Positions 1 to 8,747 of a stretch of 64,000 nt of DNA are shown here, piece after piece. The DNA comes from Flavobacteriales bacterium (GTDB lineage Bacteria > Bacteroidota > Bacteroidia > Flavobacteriales_D > Crocinitomicaceae), in assembly GCA_022361195.1 (NCBI GenBank), contig JAKSBJ010000232.1, forward strand, positions 1-64,000, read 5' to 3'. The notes beneath the pieces were generated by a model. That model did no database searches. It had not been told where the DNA came from and saw only the letters and a list, made by a program, of their open reading frames with translations. Position numbers and translations under genes: made by a program. Each line of letters starts with the position of its first letter. Position 1 is the stretch's first letter.

Positions 1-329
1 AGGGATTGAGACAATGGCGCTTTTCTAAAATGGAAGAAATTGAGGCCGATTTGCTCAAAGAATACCTTTTAGAAGCTATCCAAAACCAAAAAGATGGTAA
101 GATGATAAAAGTCGAGCCAAAAAAGGTTGAAATTCCCGCTGAACTAAAGGATGCTTTGGCTAAAATGCCTGAATTAAAAGTTAAGTTTGAAGCACTCACT
201 CCCGGAAAGCAAAAAGAGTATTCAGAACACATTGGTAGCGCTAAACAAGAAAAGACACGTCTATCGAGATTGGACAAGTCAATCCCGTTGATTTTAGAAG
301 GAAAAGGACTCAATGATAAGTATCGTTAA
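1..329 (+). CDS. YdeI/OmpD-associated family protein, C-terminal part (5' end outside window)
   Basis: The reading frame is open to the left edge and ends at a stop at 327-329, so only about the last 108 residues are present. The visible part is hydrophilic and helical and ends with the block TPGKQKEYSEHIGSAKQ followed by KTRLSRLDKSIPLILEGKGL. This is the conserved C-terminal helical region of the YdeI/OmpD-associated (OmdA) family, whose members are usually close to 190 residues. Family members are cytoplasmic and their biochemical role is not established; some have been linked to bacteriocin protection. The true start cannot be seen. In-frame ATG and TTG codons near the edge (ATG at 30, TTG at 6) are probably internal. 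Family call fairly sure, function unknown. Confidence 0.75.
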   Translation, partial: GLRQWRFSKMEEIEADLLKEYLLEAIQNQKDGKMIKVEPKKVEIPAELKDALAKMPELKVKFEALTPGKQKEYSEHIGSAKQEKTRLSRLDKSIPLILEGKGLNDKYR

Positions 330-717
330 ATAATTGTTTCCTAGCTGAATTTCAACTGTTTAAATCAAAACAGCGAACCCATCTTTTGTTATATAATCAA
401 CATTACGTATTAATACTGTTTTTTATATTTCACATCCTTACAATCTTTGTTATGACCCAAAACGTTCTCTAAAAGACTTCAAACTCCTATCGGCCGTGCG
501 GTGATTTGAAGTTAGAATTGTGTTTAACTGAAATTCTTGAAAATACACTTACGTAAATGAGATTTTGCCAATAGCGGCAAATTACTCAAATAGGAAAAGT
601 ATGTCCTGGAATTCCAGTTTAAGCAAAAGTTTTTTAAAGGAAATATAGAATTGTATTGGTGAGCTGCGGAAGCCGAAAAGCATAAAAAAGAGTAGGCATT
701 GCTAAATATTGTGAATT
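330..717. other. AT-rich intergenic region with one inverted repeat
   Basis: No convincing ORF, tRNA or promoter box is seen in these 388 bases. One inverted repeat is present: ACTTCAAA at 476-483 and TTTGAAGT at 505-512, an 8-bp stem around a 21-base GC-richer loop. It lacks a following T-run, so it is not a typical terminator. It could be an operator or a leader structure for the downstream secreted protein. No function can be assigned. Confidence 0.3.
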
Positions 718-2523
718 ATGAAAACTTTAAAACAATTAACAGCAGTACTTTGTTTTCTATTATTAGGAGGCAGTAGTTTTGCTCAACCCTTCGAAATGGC
801 CTATCACGGTACCTATGGTCCTCCACCATGGTATCCATTATACGCCACTGACTTTCAACATTACTCTATCGAATCTACTCCTGCAGGAGAATATGTAATT
901 GCTGGAACTGTATTAAACAGTGCAACAGGGAATACAGACATTCACCTAATGAAATTAGATAATGCCGGTAATTTATTGTGGGAAGTAAATGTAGATTACG
1001 CCGGTTTTGATGATGCCGCTTTGGATGTTGCTGTCGATCCTGCAAATGAAATTGTAGTATGCGGTTATGTATCAAACTCGCCTAATTTTCCTGAAATGTA
1101 TGTTGCCAAGTACGATCCTGCGGGAGGACTCATCATGGATAATATCATCACAGGATTTCCAACTGCTGCCAGTGCTGGAACAAATATCATTTATTCGATG
1201 ACAACCAACAATTACGTTGTTGGAGGTTTTCATCACGATCCCCCTGTAATGTATCCATTAGTAGATGGACAAGCTGTTGTAGTAGAATTAGACCCAGGAT
1301 TAAATCCAATGGCTACATCTCTTTTCTCCAGAACTGGAGGAATTGAGGACCATTCTTCAATCAACGATATTGAAGAAGTACCTGGAGTTGGATATTTTGT
1401 TACGGGTACATACGAATCAAACTGGGGAACTCCAGCAGTTTTGGCTGTTATGCTTGATCCAGGACTTAACATGATGAATGACTTATCATTCAATGACGGA
1501 ACGGCTACAAACCAATGTGGAGTTTCTGCGTTCTATGATATGCCTTCGGATGAAATCTTTTTAGTATCAAATCACGGTTCTACAGCAGATCCTCAGCTTA
1601 GAAGAATTGTTGGTGCCAGTGGAGGTGGTTTCATTGCACAACAAATCGACATCAATATCTTTGATCAAACAATGACTCCAGTTGACGGTTCAGCCTTCAA
1701 AATCATGGAATGCCCATGGAATCCAGCTGACTTCGTAATTGCAGGACGATTTAAATTTGGAACATCAGGAACAGGAATGGATAACAACGCATGGCTTTTG
1801 TCATTTGACAAAGGAGGATTGTTCCAAACTGGAGGGATGACCTGGAATATGACTTCACCTAACTACGAAGCCTTTGCTCCAACAGTAATGGGACCATTGT
1901 TCTCGACCTGGGTAGGAAGCCATCCTTATATCTATAATGAGGAAATCATCACTAACCGTATTGATATGGCAGGTTTAGTACTTATTGCTCCAACGGATAT
2001 TGCATCACCAAACTACGGTATTAATGTAGTAACAACAAATGCACTGAATCCATTGGGATGTTATGATGGTATTAGAGCTATCCTATCTCCGGCTACAACT
2101 AACTTTGATCCTATTACTTTTATTCCTTTTGGAGTTGGTGCAATTCCTCAGGGACTTTGGGGACAAAGAAAAACAGGAATGGACTGGAACTGTTTAGATC
2201 CATCTTTACCAAGATCTGCTGAAGCTTATGATGGTAAAGAAGAAATCACACACAATTTAGCTTCTATCGAGGATGAATCAGTTCATTTTGACATCTCTCC
2301 TAACCCTTCATCTGATATCTTTAATATCGCTATTTCAGGTGAAGAACTTCAGGGACAATTTACTGTTACCAATTCAATTGGCAAAGTGGTATATGTATCC
2401 CCTCAGTTCAAAACAACAGACTATAAGACCCAAGTGGATTTGTCTGATTTTGAACATGGAGTTTATATCATCCAATTCACTTCAGGTGAAAAACAAATCA
2501 CTAAGAAGTTAATTAAACTTTAG
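718..2523 (+). CDS. T9SS type A sorting domain-containing secreted protein
   Basis: 601 residues. Residues 1-22 form a Sec signal peptide (Lys-rich start, LLLGG core, AQ cleavage site). The body has short repeats of the kind DxxGNLLWEVN / ALDVAVDPANEIVVCGYVSN, which resemble the blades of beta-propeller-like repeat proteins common in secreted Bacteroidota proteins. Residues about 523-601 form a type A C-terminal sorting domain: ISPNPSSDIFNI at its start, then the VTNSIGKVV and DLSDFEHGVYII blocks, ending in KKLIKL. The protein is therefore probably exported by Sec, translocated by T9SS and anchored or released at the surface. The cargo function is unknown. It is a single-gene unit closed by a good terminator at 2550-2582. 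Confidence 0.85.
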   Translation: MKTLKQLTAVLCFLLLGGSSFAQPFEMAYHGTYGPPPWYPLYATDFQHYSIESTPAGEYVIAGTVLNSATGNTDIHLMKLDNAGNLLWEVNVDYAGFDDAALDVAVDPANEIVVCGYVSNSPNFPEMYVAKYDPAGGLIMDNIITGFPTAASAGTNIIYSMTTNNYVVGGFHHDPPVMYPLVDGQAVVVELDPGLNPMATSLFSRTGGIEDHSSINDIEEVPGVGYFVTGTYESNWGTPAVLAVMLDPGLNMMNDLSFNDGTATNQCGVSAFYDMPSDEIFLVSNHGSTADPQLRRIVGASGGGFIAQQIDINIFDQTMTPVDGSAFKIMECPWNPADFVIAGRFKFGTSGTGMDNNAWLLSFDKGGLFQTGGMTWNMTSPNYEAFAPTVMGPLFSTWVGSHPYIYNEEIITNRIDMAGLVLIAPTDIASPNYGINVVTTNALNPLGCYDGIRAILSPATTNFDPITFIPFGVGAIPQGLWGQRKTGMDWNCLDPSLPRSAEAYDGKEEITHNLASIEDESVHFDISPNPSSDIFNIAISGEELQGQFTVTNSIGKVVYVSPQFKTTDYKTQVDLSDFEHGVYIIQFTSGEKQITKKLIKL

Positions 2524-2549
2524 TATCTTTTTTACATACGTTATAAGGG

Positions 2550-2582
2550 ATCGGGGCGACTTTATCGTCCCGATTCTTTTTT
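2550..2582 (+). terminator. Intrinsic terminator after the T9SS cargo gene
   Basis: ATCGGGGCG (2550-2558), loop ACTTTAT, CGTCCCGAT (2566-2574), followed by TCTTTTTT. The stem is 9 bp with one G-U pair. Confidence 0.85.
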
Positions 2583-2642
2583 ACAAATAGGAATACAAGT
2601 CCTATCAATATTTGAGGCACAGTTCTTGGTGAATTCCAAGGT

Positions 2643-3212
2643 ATGAAATCATTTCTTTTCTTTTTTGTTCTATTGTTTTTTTGGGGATATACTCCCTTCG
2701 CTCATCAAGCATCTCAAAAAAAGAATGTAAAACGACTTTTTTTGGTTCGGCACGCTAAGTCCAGTCATGATAATCCCGAATTAAAAGACTTTGATCGTCC
2801 ATTAAATGATCGAGGAAGGAAAGATGCCCCGGCTATGGGACAACGTTTACATCAAATGGGAATACTGTTAGATCATATCATCTCTAGTCCTTCACGCAGA
2901 ACTCGTCAAACAGCTCAACTCATGTGCGAAAAGATGGCTATTGATTTCAATAAAATTAGCTGGGATCAATCCATTTACCGCTGTGCATCAAAAGTACTAC
3001 GCGAGCGTATTTTTAAAATTGACGATAGCTACAATAGTGTGATGATCTTTGGCCACAACCCTGCCATTACATCTGCCGCTAATTTCTTTCAAAAAGATAG
3101 TACGATTAAGAAAGTCCCCACAACAGGCATTGTAGCCATTGAGTTTGAAACTTCTCATTGGTCTGCTCTTGATAGCATAAAAGGGAAACTGTTGTTCTTT
3201 AAACATCCATAA
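2643..3212 (+). CDS. SixA-like histidine phosphatase, exported copy 1
   Basis: 189 residues. The core LFLVRHAKSSHDN near residue 32 carries the RHx catalytic-histidine motif (RHA here). DFDRPLNDRGRKDA, SSPSRRTRQTA and FGHNPAIT (second catalytic His) follow in the order of the short SixA branch of histidine phosphatases. In E. coli, SixA dephosphorylates phosphohistidine domains. Unlike typical cytoplasmic SixA, this protein starts with a hydrophobic segment of about 20 residues (FLFFFVLLFFWGYTPFA) that looks like a signal peptide, so it probably acts outside the cytoplasm. A diverged paralogue follows 75 bases downstream on the same strand. Substrate unknown. The enzyme class is secure; the location is inferred. 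Confidence 0.85.
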   Translation: MKSFLFFFVLLFFWGYTPFAHQASQKKNVKRLFLVRHAKSSHDNPELKDFDRPLNDRGRKDAPAMGQRLHQMGILLDHIISSPSRRTRQTAQLMCEKMAIDFNKISWDQSIYRCASKVLRERIFKIDDSYNSVMIFGHNPAITSAANFFQKDSTIKKVPTTGIVAIEFETSHWSALDSIKGKLLFFKHP

Positions 3213-3287
3213 TCATTTTATTACTAGACTTACCAGACGTTTGATCGGCTTTTTTTATTTTAGAGAAGAACCGCTAATCAACTTTAG

Positions 3288-3899
3288 ATGAATATTTTAC
3301 TGTTTAAGGGCTATTTGAATCAAGCATTCAAACTCATTTTTCTTTTTATACTAACACTTTTAGCAACTCCCACCTTTGCTACTGCATATGTAAAAAAGGA
3401 GAAAACGAAAAAAGTAATTTATCTGGCCAGGCATGGGAAATCAGACAAAAAATCAGGTTTTGGGGATTTTGACCGTCCCTTATCGGAACGAGGAAAAAAT
3501 GATGCGGTTGAAATGGGGAAAAGACTTCAAAAGCATAATGCTCAATTTGATCTTGTCATAACCAGTGCTGCTTTTCGATCAAAACAAACAGCAGAGTTAA
3601 TGTCTCAAAAAGCTCCTTTTACACAGGACATTGTAATTCATGACAGTACCCTGTTTCGCTGTTCTCCATCTATCTTAATTAATCGTATTCGAGGAATGAA
3701 TGATAGCTTCAATCATATTATGCTCATTGCTCACAATCCAGCAATAGCATCATGCGCAGCTTATTTCCAAGACAAAATCACCATCAAAGATTTCCCTACT
3801 TGTGGAATTATGGCCATTGAGTTTAAAATTGAAAAATGGGCTGAAATTCCGGATGTAAAAGGTGATGTTTTATTTTATGTTTATCCCAAAAAACAATAA
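3288..3899 (+). CDS. SixA-like histidine phosphatase, exported copy 2
   Basis: 203 residues and a tandem paralogue of the preceding gene. It shows YLARHGKSDKK (canonical RHG), GDFDRPLSERGKNDA, TSAAFRSKQTAELMS and IAHNPAIAS with the second catalytic His. A hydrophobic N-terminal stretch (about residues 14-33, LIFLFILTLLATPTFATA) again looks like a signal peptide. The two copies share motif order and their C-terminal layout (GIxAIEFxxxxW), but diverge strongly elsewhere, pointing to an old duplication. Probably co-transcribed with copy 1, since no terminator lies between them. It ends at a shared bidirectional terminator. Confidence 0.85.
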   Translation: MNILLFKGYLNQAFKLIFLFILTLLATPTFATAYVKKEKTKKVIYLARHGKSDKKSGFGDFDRPLSERGKNDAVEMGKRLQKHNAQFDLVITSAAFRSKQTAELMSQKAPFTQDIVIHDSTLFRCSPSILINRIRGMNDSFNHIMLIAHNPAIASCAAYFQDKITIKDFPTCGIMAIEFKIEKWAEIPDVKGDVLFYVYPKKQ

Positions 3900-3902
3900 A
3901 AA

Positions 3903-3928
3903 AGGCCAGGTTTTCACCTGACCTCTTT
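3903..3928. terminator. Bidirectional terminator between convergent genes
   Basis: AGGCCAGGT (3903-3911), loop TTTC, ACCTGACCT (3916-3924), with one C-A mismatch. A-run upstream and CTTT downstream, so it can serve both the phosphatase pair and the YceI gene on the other strand. Confidence 0.65.
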
Positions 3929-3950
3929 ACAGTTCTTAACGTTTAATTTT

Positions 3951-4466
3951 CTATGCTACTGGAATCAAAAAGTTGATTTTAACGTTTGTTTTCTCCGGCT
4001 TCTTCTTGGAGAAATTTCCAACATCATAATTTGACAATCGAATATTCATCTCCCCTTTAAAGATATTGTCTTTAAAACTGAATGATACCATCTCGTCATG
4101 CTCTACATCCTCAATTTTTAGTTTCCCATTCATCACAAACATGTCTCCTTTTGTTTCAAAGCCTAAACTTGAAAATGACATTTTTGGGTGCTTTTCAGCA
4201 CTGAAATAATCATCAGACTTTAAATGGTCATCTCTTTTGTTATTCCCAGTACTCAAAGTTGCTACATCAACCGTTCCAGTGATTCGTGATTCACTTAACT
4301 TTTCTGGATTAAAGTGAATGGTTGCTTCAAAACCTCCAATGGTTCCTGAAGTGTTTTGAATATCTGTTAAAAAATCAATTTTTACTCCCTCTGCTTTTAC
4401 TTTTAAATCATCATCTGCACTGATAAAGGGTGAAAACATCAATGCTATTCCTACTAGTATATTCAT
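3951..4466 (-). CDS. YceI family periplasmic lipid-binding-like protein
   Basis: 171 residues. A signal peptide occupies about residues 1-17. The mature part is a YceI-like beta-barrel: IDFLTDIQNTSGTIGGFEA, then FNPEKLSESRITGTVDVATLSTGN, then the diagnostic RDDHLKSDDYFSAEKHPKMSF block around residues 78-98. YceI proteins are lipocalin-like barrels that bind polyprenoid or other hydrophobic ligands. Ligand and role here are unknown. It is an isolated gene with no visible promoter box, convergent with the phosphatases. Confidence 0.85.
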   Translation of the reverse strand: MNILVGIALMFSPFISADDDLKVKAEGVKIDFLTDIQNTSGTIGGFEATIHFNPEKLSESRITGTVDVATLSTGNNKRDDHLKSDDYFSAEKHPKMSFSSLGFETKGDMFVMNGKLKIEDVEHDEMVSFSFKDNIFKGEMNIRLSNYDVGNFSKKKPEKTNVKINFLIPVA

Positions 4467-4587
4467 CTTTCTCTTTTTTTAACTTCCGAAAAAAGGATAA
4501 TCCCATCTCGGCTATTCATTTGTTTAGACAAATATCCGGCCATTTTCTTTCGAAAACATTAATCCAGATTAAGAAATAAGATGATTG

Positions 4588-5166
4588 TTATTTGCGAACG
4601 AGTTCTCCCTTTAATTTACTCAATGCCTCTGGGGTAATTCCAAGGTAAGAGGCAATCATCCGTTGAGGAACTCTTTGCACTATTTGTGGATACGTTTTTA
4701 AAAACTCCTCATAGCGTTCAGTTGCTGTAGAACTCATCAATGAAATAACCCTATTTTGAAGAACCGAGACTCGTCGTATTAATCGGCTAATTTCTACTTT
4801 AAGAGCTTCTTCATCTAAAAAACTCAGATAATGATTGAATAAATTAGAATTGGCCATCTCCACTTCAGAATCCTCCAAAGCATCAATGAATAATTCGGTT
4901 CGAGGATTCTCTGAATCAAACTCAAGACCTCCAGCAATCCATCCTTCAGGTGCAAAGATGTAAATGTGTTCTTTACCTTTTGCATCAACAGAATAAGATC
5001 GTAACAACCCTTTCTTTACAAGATATCCCTTACGGACAAGATCTCCTCTTTGCTGAATAACCTCGCCCTTTTTAACTTTTATCACCTTCACACTTTCTTC
5101 CAGCAATTTCCGTTGATCATCAGGCAAATTGGGAAGCTTTTCTAGTATATCAAAAAAAGAGTTCAT
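4588..5166 (-). CDS. Crp/Fnr family transcriptional regulator
   Basis: 192 residues from the ATG at 5166. A longer reading from a TTG at 5202 would add 12 residues with no family support. The N-terminal cyclic-nucleotide-binding fold includes KVKKGEVIQQRGDLVRKGYLVKKGLLRSY. The long dimerisation helix follows (about 110-150), and a short helix-turn-helix at the C-terminus (RMIASYLGITPEALSKLK). This is the common Bacteroidota Crp-like group that lacks the arginine-serine cAMP signature, so the effector is unknown. It follows the methionine operon on the same strand with 78 bases between them, so it might be its last gene, but no shared function is evident. Confidence 0.85.
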   Translation of the reverse strand: MNSFFDILEKLPNLPDDQRKLLEESVKVIKVKKGEVIQQRGDLVRKGYLVKKGLLRSYSVDAKGKEHIYIFAPEGWIAGGLEFDSENPRTELFIDALEDSEVEMANSNLFNHYLSFLDEEALKVEISRLIRRVSVLQNRVISLMSSTATERYEEFLKTYPQIVQRVPQRMIASYLGITPEALSKLKGELVRK

Positions 5167-5244
5167 TAAAATCAAAGAAACAAATTCGGAACCAAATCTC
5201 AAAGAGAAAAAGTACTTCAGTTTTGATAATAATTTCCATTGGGA

Positions 5245-6402
5245 CTAGGCCAAAGCCTGAGATAAGTCCTCCCAAATGTCATCAAGGTACTCTAAACCTA
5301 TGGATAAACGAATTAATCCAGAGGTAATTCCAACCTTTAAACGGTCCTCTTCAGTTAATTTAGAATGTGTTGTACTAGCCGGATGCGTGGCAATGGATCT
5401 TGAATCTCCCAAGTTTGCAGTTAAGGAAAACATTTTAAGCGAATCCAAAAATTTCTTTCCTGCAACTAATCCTCCTTCAATTTCAAAGGTCACCAATCCA
5501 CCTCCACCTTGCATTTGATTTTTTGCAATTTCATACTGCGGATGGGATGGTAAAAAGGGATATTTAACCCATTTTACTCTTGGATGAGATTCAAGGCGTT
5601 TGGCTATATCTAAAGCAGATTCATTGTGTCGTTCTACCCTTAAAGGCAATGTCTCCAATGATTTGGAAAAGGTCCATGCATTATAAGGTGATAGTGCCGG
5701 ACCTGTGTGTCTGGCAAAAGCCTGAATTTGATCAATGAGTTTGTTAGATCCCAAAATAACTCCTCCCATTCCTCTTCCCTGGCCATCAATGTATTTTGTA
5801 GCTGAATGAATGGATAAATGTGCACCAAAATCTAACGGTCGTTGATTAATAGGTGTTGCAAAACAATTATCGACAATCAAAAGCAAGTTCTTCCGTTTTG
5901 CCAACTCTCCTACCTTTTTTAAATCAATGATATCTAATCCCGGATTTGTCGGTGTTTCCAAATAAATGACTTTGGTATTCTCTTGAATTTGGCCTTCCCA
6001 ATTATCAACATCATCAAAAGGGACATAAGTCGTTTCAATTCCCCACTTTGGTAAAAGTTCAGTAAATAAGCGATGCGTTGAACCAAAAACCGAACGGGAC
6101 GAAAGAATATGATCTCCTTGCCCCAATAAAGCTCCAAAAGTACTAAAAATGGCCGCCATTCCCGAAGCTGTAGCCCAACCACTTTCCGCCCCTTCCAATA
6201 AAGCCATTTTACTCACAAATTCGTCCACATTGGGATTAGAATAGCGGCTGTAAATAAATCCTTCTTCCTCTTCATTAAAAAGAGCGGCCATTTGGTCCGA
6301 ATCTTCAAAAGTGTAACTAGAAGTAAAATAAAGTGGAACCGCATGTTCTCTATGTTGAGAACGTTCGGCCTGATTTCGTATGAGTTGTGTTTGAGGTTTC
6401 AT
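5245..6402 (-). CDS. metZ: Trans-sulfuration PLP enzyme: O-acetyl/succinylhomoserine sulfhydrylase (MetZ/MetY type)
   Basis: 385 residues, the usual length for the Cys/Met metabolism PLP family. It has the substrate loop YSRYSNPNVD, the cofactor region VDNCFATP, and the PLP lysine in SIHSATKYIDGQGR (Lys203). The HSATKYIDGQGR form is typical of the O-succinylhomoserine sulfhydrylase group rather than cystathionine gamma-lyase. The neighbours are homoserine dehydrogenase and homoserine O-acetyltransferase, so the likely reaction is O-acetylhomoserine plus sulfide to homocysteine, in the cytoplasm. It is the third gene of a riboswitch-controlled operon, 12 bases after hom. Cystathionine gamma-synthase activity cannot be excluded from sequence alone. 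Confidence 0.85.
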   Translation of the reverse strand: MKPQTQLIRNQAERSQHREHAVPLYFTSSYTFEDSDQMAALFNEEEEGFIYSRYSNPNVDEFVSKMALLEGAESGWATASGMAAIFSTFGALLGQGDHILSSRSVFGSTHRLFTELLPKWGIETTYVPFDDVDNWEGQIQENTKVIYLETPTNPGLDIIDLKKVGELAKRKNLLLIVDNCFATPINQRPLDFGAHLSIHSATKYIDGQGRGMGGVILGSNKLIDQIQAFARHTGPALSPYNAWTFSKSLETLPLRVERHNESALDIAKRLESHPRVKWVKYPFLPSHPQYEIAKNQMQGGGGLVTFEIEGGLVAGKKFLDSLKMFSLTANLGDSRSIATHPASTTHSKLTEEDRLKVGITSGLIRLSIGLEYLDDIWEDLSQALA

Positions 6403-6414
6403 TTTTTAGATGGA

Positions 6415-7638
6415 TTAATGTGCCAATACAAATTCTTCCTGCTTTTGAAGATCTTTTAGAATACCTTCTCCAAAAAAGGAAATGAACAGTTCAGGGTTTT
6501 CGCGATACAATTGGTGATTCAATTGTTTGATTTCAATTTCACCAATACGGTAGGAATAGTGTGAAGAGATAAACTCTTCCTCCACCGTTAAAAATTCAAT
6601 TTTTTGGAGTGATTCCTGTTCGCTGGTAGAAACAAATACACGAATTTTATATTCATCATTCCATTTTAGCTTATTACGCTTAAACTTACGGTATTCGTAA
6701 TCGTAACTGAATTGCAATGCAGAAACGTCGGATAACACAGCACTTGCCGTAGGATAACTCCCTGCTCCTTTCCCGGTAAACAATTGTCTATCCGCAAAAA
6801 GCCCTTCAATAGAAACTGCATTAAATTCATTCTCAACATTGTACCCAAAACTATCGTCTCGCACAAACTGAGGTGCTACAAAAGCTCTTACCTCCTCACC
6901 TATCTTCTTTGCAAAAGAAATGAGCTTGATTCGATAACCTTTTTCCTGTGCAAAACGAATGTCAGATTGTTTGATATTACGGATCCCCAAGTTCAATACT
7001 TCCTCTGGTCTTGTAATCAAACCAAAAGCATGTAATAACAATATCTGAAGTTTAAACTTACTATCAAAACCGTCAATATCAAGCGTAGGATCGCTTTCTG
7101 CAAATCCAACCTCCTGAGCATCTTTCAAAATCTCATCAAATGATTTTCCTTCCTTGTCTAATCGACTAAGAATATAATTGGTTGTTCCATTACAAATTCC
7201 TTGAATGGAATCTAAGCTATCGTTGTTATAATATTCTTCAAGGTTTCGGATAACCGGAATACTACCACAAACGGCTGCCTCATACAAAAACGAAACATTG
7301 TACTTTTCTTTTAACTGGATCAGTTCTTCTAAGTGCTCAGCGATGAGTTTTTTATTCGCAGAGACTACATGTTTGCCATTTTTCATGGCTGTAGTAACAA
7401 TGTCATACGCCGCTTCGGCATCATCAATCAACTCAACGACCAAATTAATTTCTGGATCGTCCAAGATATCATGCTTATTGTAAGAAAAAGCAGATGGAGA
7501 GAGACTCCTTTTTTTCGTTGGATCTTTAACCACAATTTTATTGATGGTAGCATTCAGCAAATTACTCTTATTCAACACTTCGTAAAGTCCCGACCCTACG
7601 CAACCAAAGCCAAATAATCCAATATTCAGTTTATTCAT
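6415..7638 (-). CDS. hom: Homoserine dehydrogenase
   Basis: 407 residues. The N-terminal nucleotide-binding motif is GLFGFGCVGSGLYEVL. SANKKLIAEH is the conserved lysine-containing segment, ICNGTTNYILSRL lies in the substrate-binding domain, and FAESDPTLDIDGFDSKFKL holds the catalytic Asp and Lys. The enzyme reduces aspartate semialdehyde to homoserine. It is a free-standing enzyme, not fused to aspartokinase. The C-terminal 70 or so residues do not show an obvious ACT domain to me. Placed 4 bases after metX and 12 before the sulfhydrylase, it supplies homoserine dedicated to methionine synthesis under SAM riboswitch control. Function secure. Confidence 0.92.
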   Translation of the reverse strand: MNKLNIGLFGFGCVGSGLYEVLNKSNLLNATINKIVVKDPTKKRSLSPSAFSYNKHDILDDPEINLVVELIDDAEAAYDIVTTAMKNGKHVVSANKKLIAEHLEELIQLKEKYNVSFLYEAAVCGSIPVIRNLEEYYNNDSLDSIQGICNGTTNYILSRLDKEGKSFDEILKDAQEVGFAESDPTLDIDGFDSKFKLQILLLHAFGLITRPEEVLNLGIRNIKQSDIRFAQEKGYRIKLISFAKKIGEEVRAFVAPQFVRDDSFGYNVENEFNAVSIEGLFADRQLFTGKGAGSYPTASAVLSDVSALQFSYDYEYRKFKRNKLKWNDEYKIRVFVSTSEQESLQKIEFLTVEEEFISSHYSYRIGEIEIKQLNHQLYRENPELFISFFGEGILKDLQKQEEFVLAH

Positions 7639-7642
7639 TTTT

Positions 7643-8680
7643 TTAATTTAAGATGTGATTTCTCCTTTTTAAGGAGGTTGGTTTATATGATTTAAAATCG
7701 TTCCACAAAAAATCAGCGATGATCTTCTCCAAAACGTCGTAATTAATTAAAAAAGCATCGTGACCATGGACGGAATTAATAACTCCTAGTTCGGCCCCTG
7801 GAATGTGATTGGCCAGAAATCGTTGTTCATCTAATGGGAATAGCAAATCGGATGAAATTCCAACCACCAAAGTTTTAGCCTCTATCCAGCTCAAAACCTC
7901 AGCCTGATTTCCTTCTCTTCCTCTTGCCACATCGTGACTATCCATTGCCTTGGTCAGTGTATAATAGGCATTAGCTGAGAAACGATTAATGAATTTTTCA
8001 CCTTGATAACGTACATATGAAGAAGCTTTAAAATCATCTTTTTTCCGTTGAAAATCGGTTTGTTTAATTTCAAAATCTTCGTATGATCGGTACGAGAGCA
8101 TGGCAATGGCTCGAGCGGCCTTTAATCCCTTTGCACCACCTTTCTTTTTTCCAAAAGTAGGATCGGCTTTAAGGGCTAAACGTTGTGTTTCGTTAAAGGC
8201 TCTTCCCAAAGCCGAATGAGCAGCATTACAAGCTATTAAGATGAGTTGTTTATGTCGCGAAGCCTGTTGAACGGCCCACTCAACAGCCTGTTGTCCACCC
8301 AATGAAGGACCAATTAACAAATCAATTTCATTGACTCCTAAATGATCAGCTAAAAGGATGTGAGCTTTCACCATATCCTTAATGGTAATGAGCGGAAATG
8401 TAGAAGGATTTTGAGAAGATTCAGCTCCACTGCTCCCGTAACATCCCCCCAAAACATTGGCACAAATGATTTTATAATTGACTGGATCAAAAAGGCGATT
8501 TTCACCAAATAATCCTGGCCACCAATCCAAAACTTCTGAGTTTCCTGAGAGGGCATGACACACCCATATTACCTTAGTGGCATTGGGATTACCGTAAATT
8601 GAATAGGCGATTTGAATTCCTTCAAGCTTTTCACCTGATTCTACTTTAAATTGTCCGTCGTATTGAAAATAATTAATCAC
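7643..8680 (-). CDS. metX: Homoserine O-acetyltransferase
   Basis: 345 residues, alpha/beta hydrolase fold. The oxyanion region is CHALSGNSEV, the nucleophile elbow is GPSLGGQQAVEWA (Ser126), and the C-terminal catalytic His is in SVHGHDAFLI; an Asp sits upstream in SSDLLFPLDEQ. MetX transfers acetyl from acetyl-CoA to homoserine, the committed step of the direct sulfhydrylation route. The frame starts at a GTG (8680); no ATG fits near the conserved N-terminus. It is the first main gene of the operon, preceded by a SAM-I riboswitch and a small Cys-rich leader ORF. Acetyl rather than succinyl specificity is the family norm and is not proven here. Confidence 0.92.
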   Translation of the reverse strand: MINYFQYDGQFKVESGEKLEGIQIAYSIYGNPNATKVIWVCHALSGNSEVLDWWPGLFGENRLFDPVNYKIICANVLGGCYGSSGAESSQNPSTFPLITIKDMVKAHILLADHLGVNEIDLLIGPSLGGQQAVEWAVQQASRHKQLILIACNAAHSALGRAFNETQRLALKADPTFGKKKGGAKGLKAARAIAMLSYRSYEDFEIKQTDFQRKKDDFKASSYVRYQGEKFINRFSANAYYTLTKAMDSHDVARGREGNQAEVLSWIEAKTLVVGISSDLLFPLDEQRFLANHIPGAELGVINSVHGHDAFLINYDVLEKIIADFLWNDFKSYKPTSLKRRNHILN

Positions 8681-8697
8681 TTTATGTGCTTTTAAGG

Positions 8698-8747
8698 TGC
8701 CCGAAAGGGCAAATGAATACTTTGAAATAGATTCTTTGAGAAAGAAT
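8698..8747 (-). promoter_or_regulatory. Two hairpins between the Cys-rich leader ORF and metX
   Basis: On the minus strand, ATTCTTT-CTC-AAAGAAT (8747-8731) begins at the leader ORF stop codon. TGCCC-TTTC-GGGCA (8711-8698) follows, ending 17 bases before the metX GTG. Neither has a strong U-run, so they look more like attenuator, pause or start-masking structures than simple terminators. Role is inference. Confidence 0.4.

Noticed and set aside
477-512. Inverted repeat at 476-512 as a terminator of the first gene
   Set aside because: It lies about 150 bases after the stop and has no U-run.
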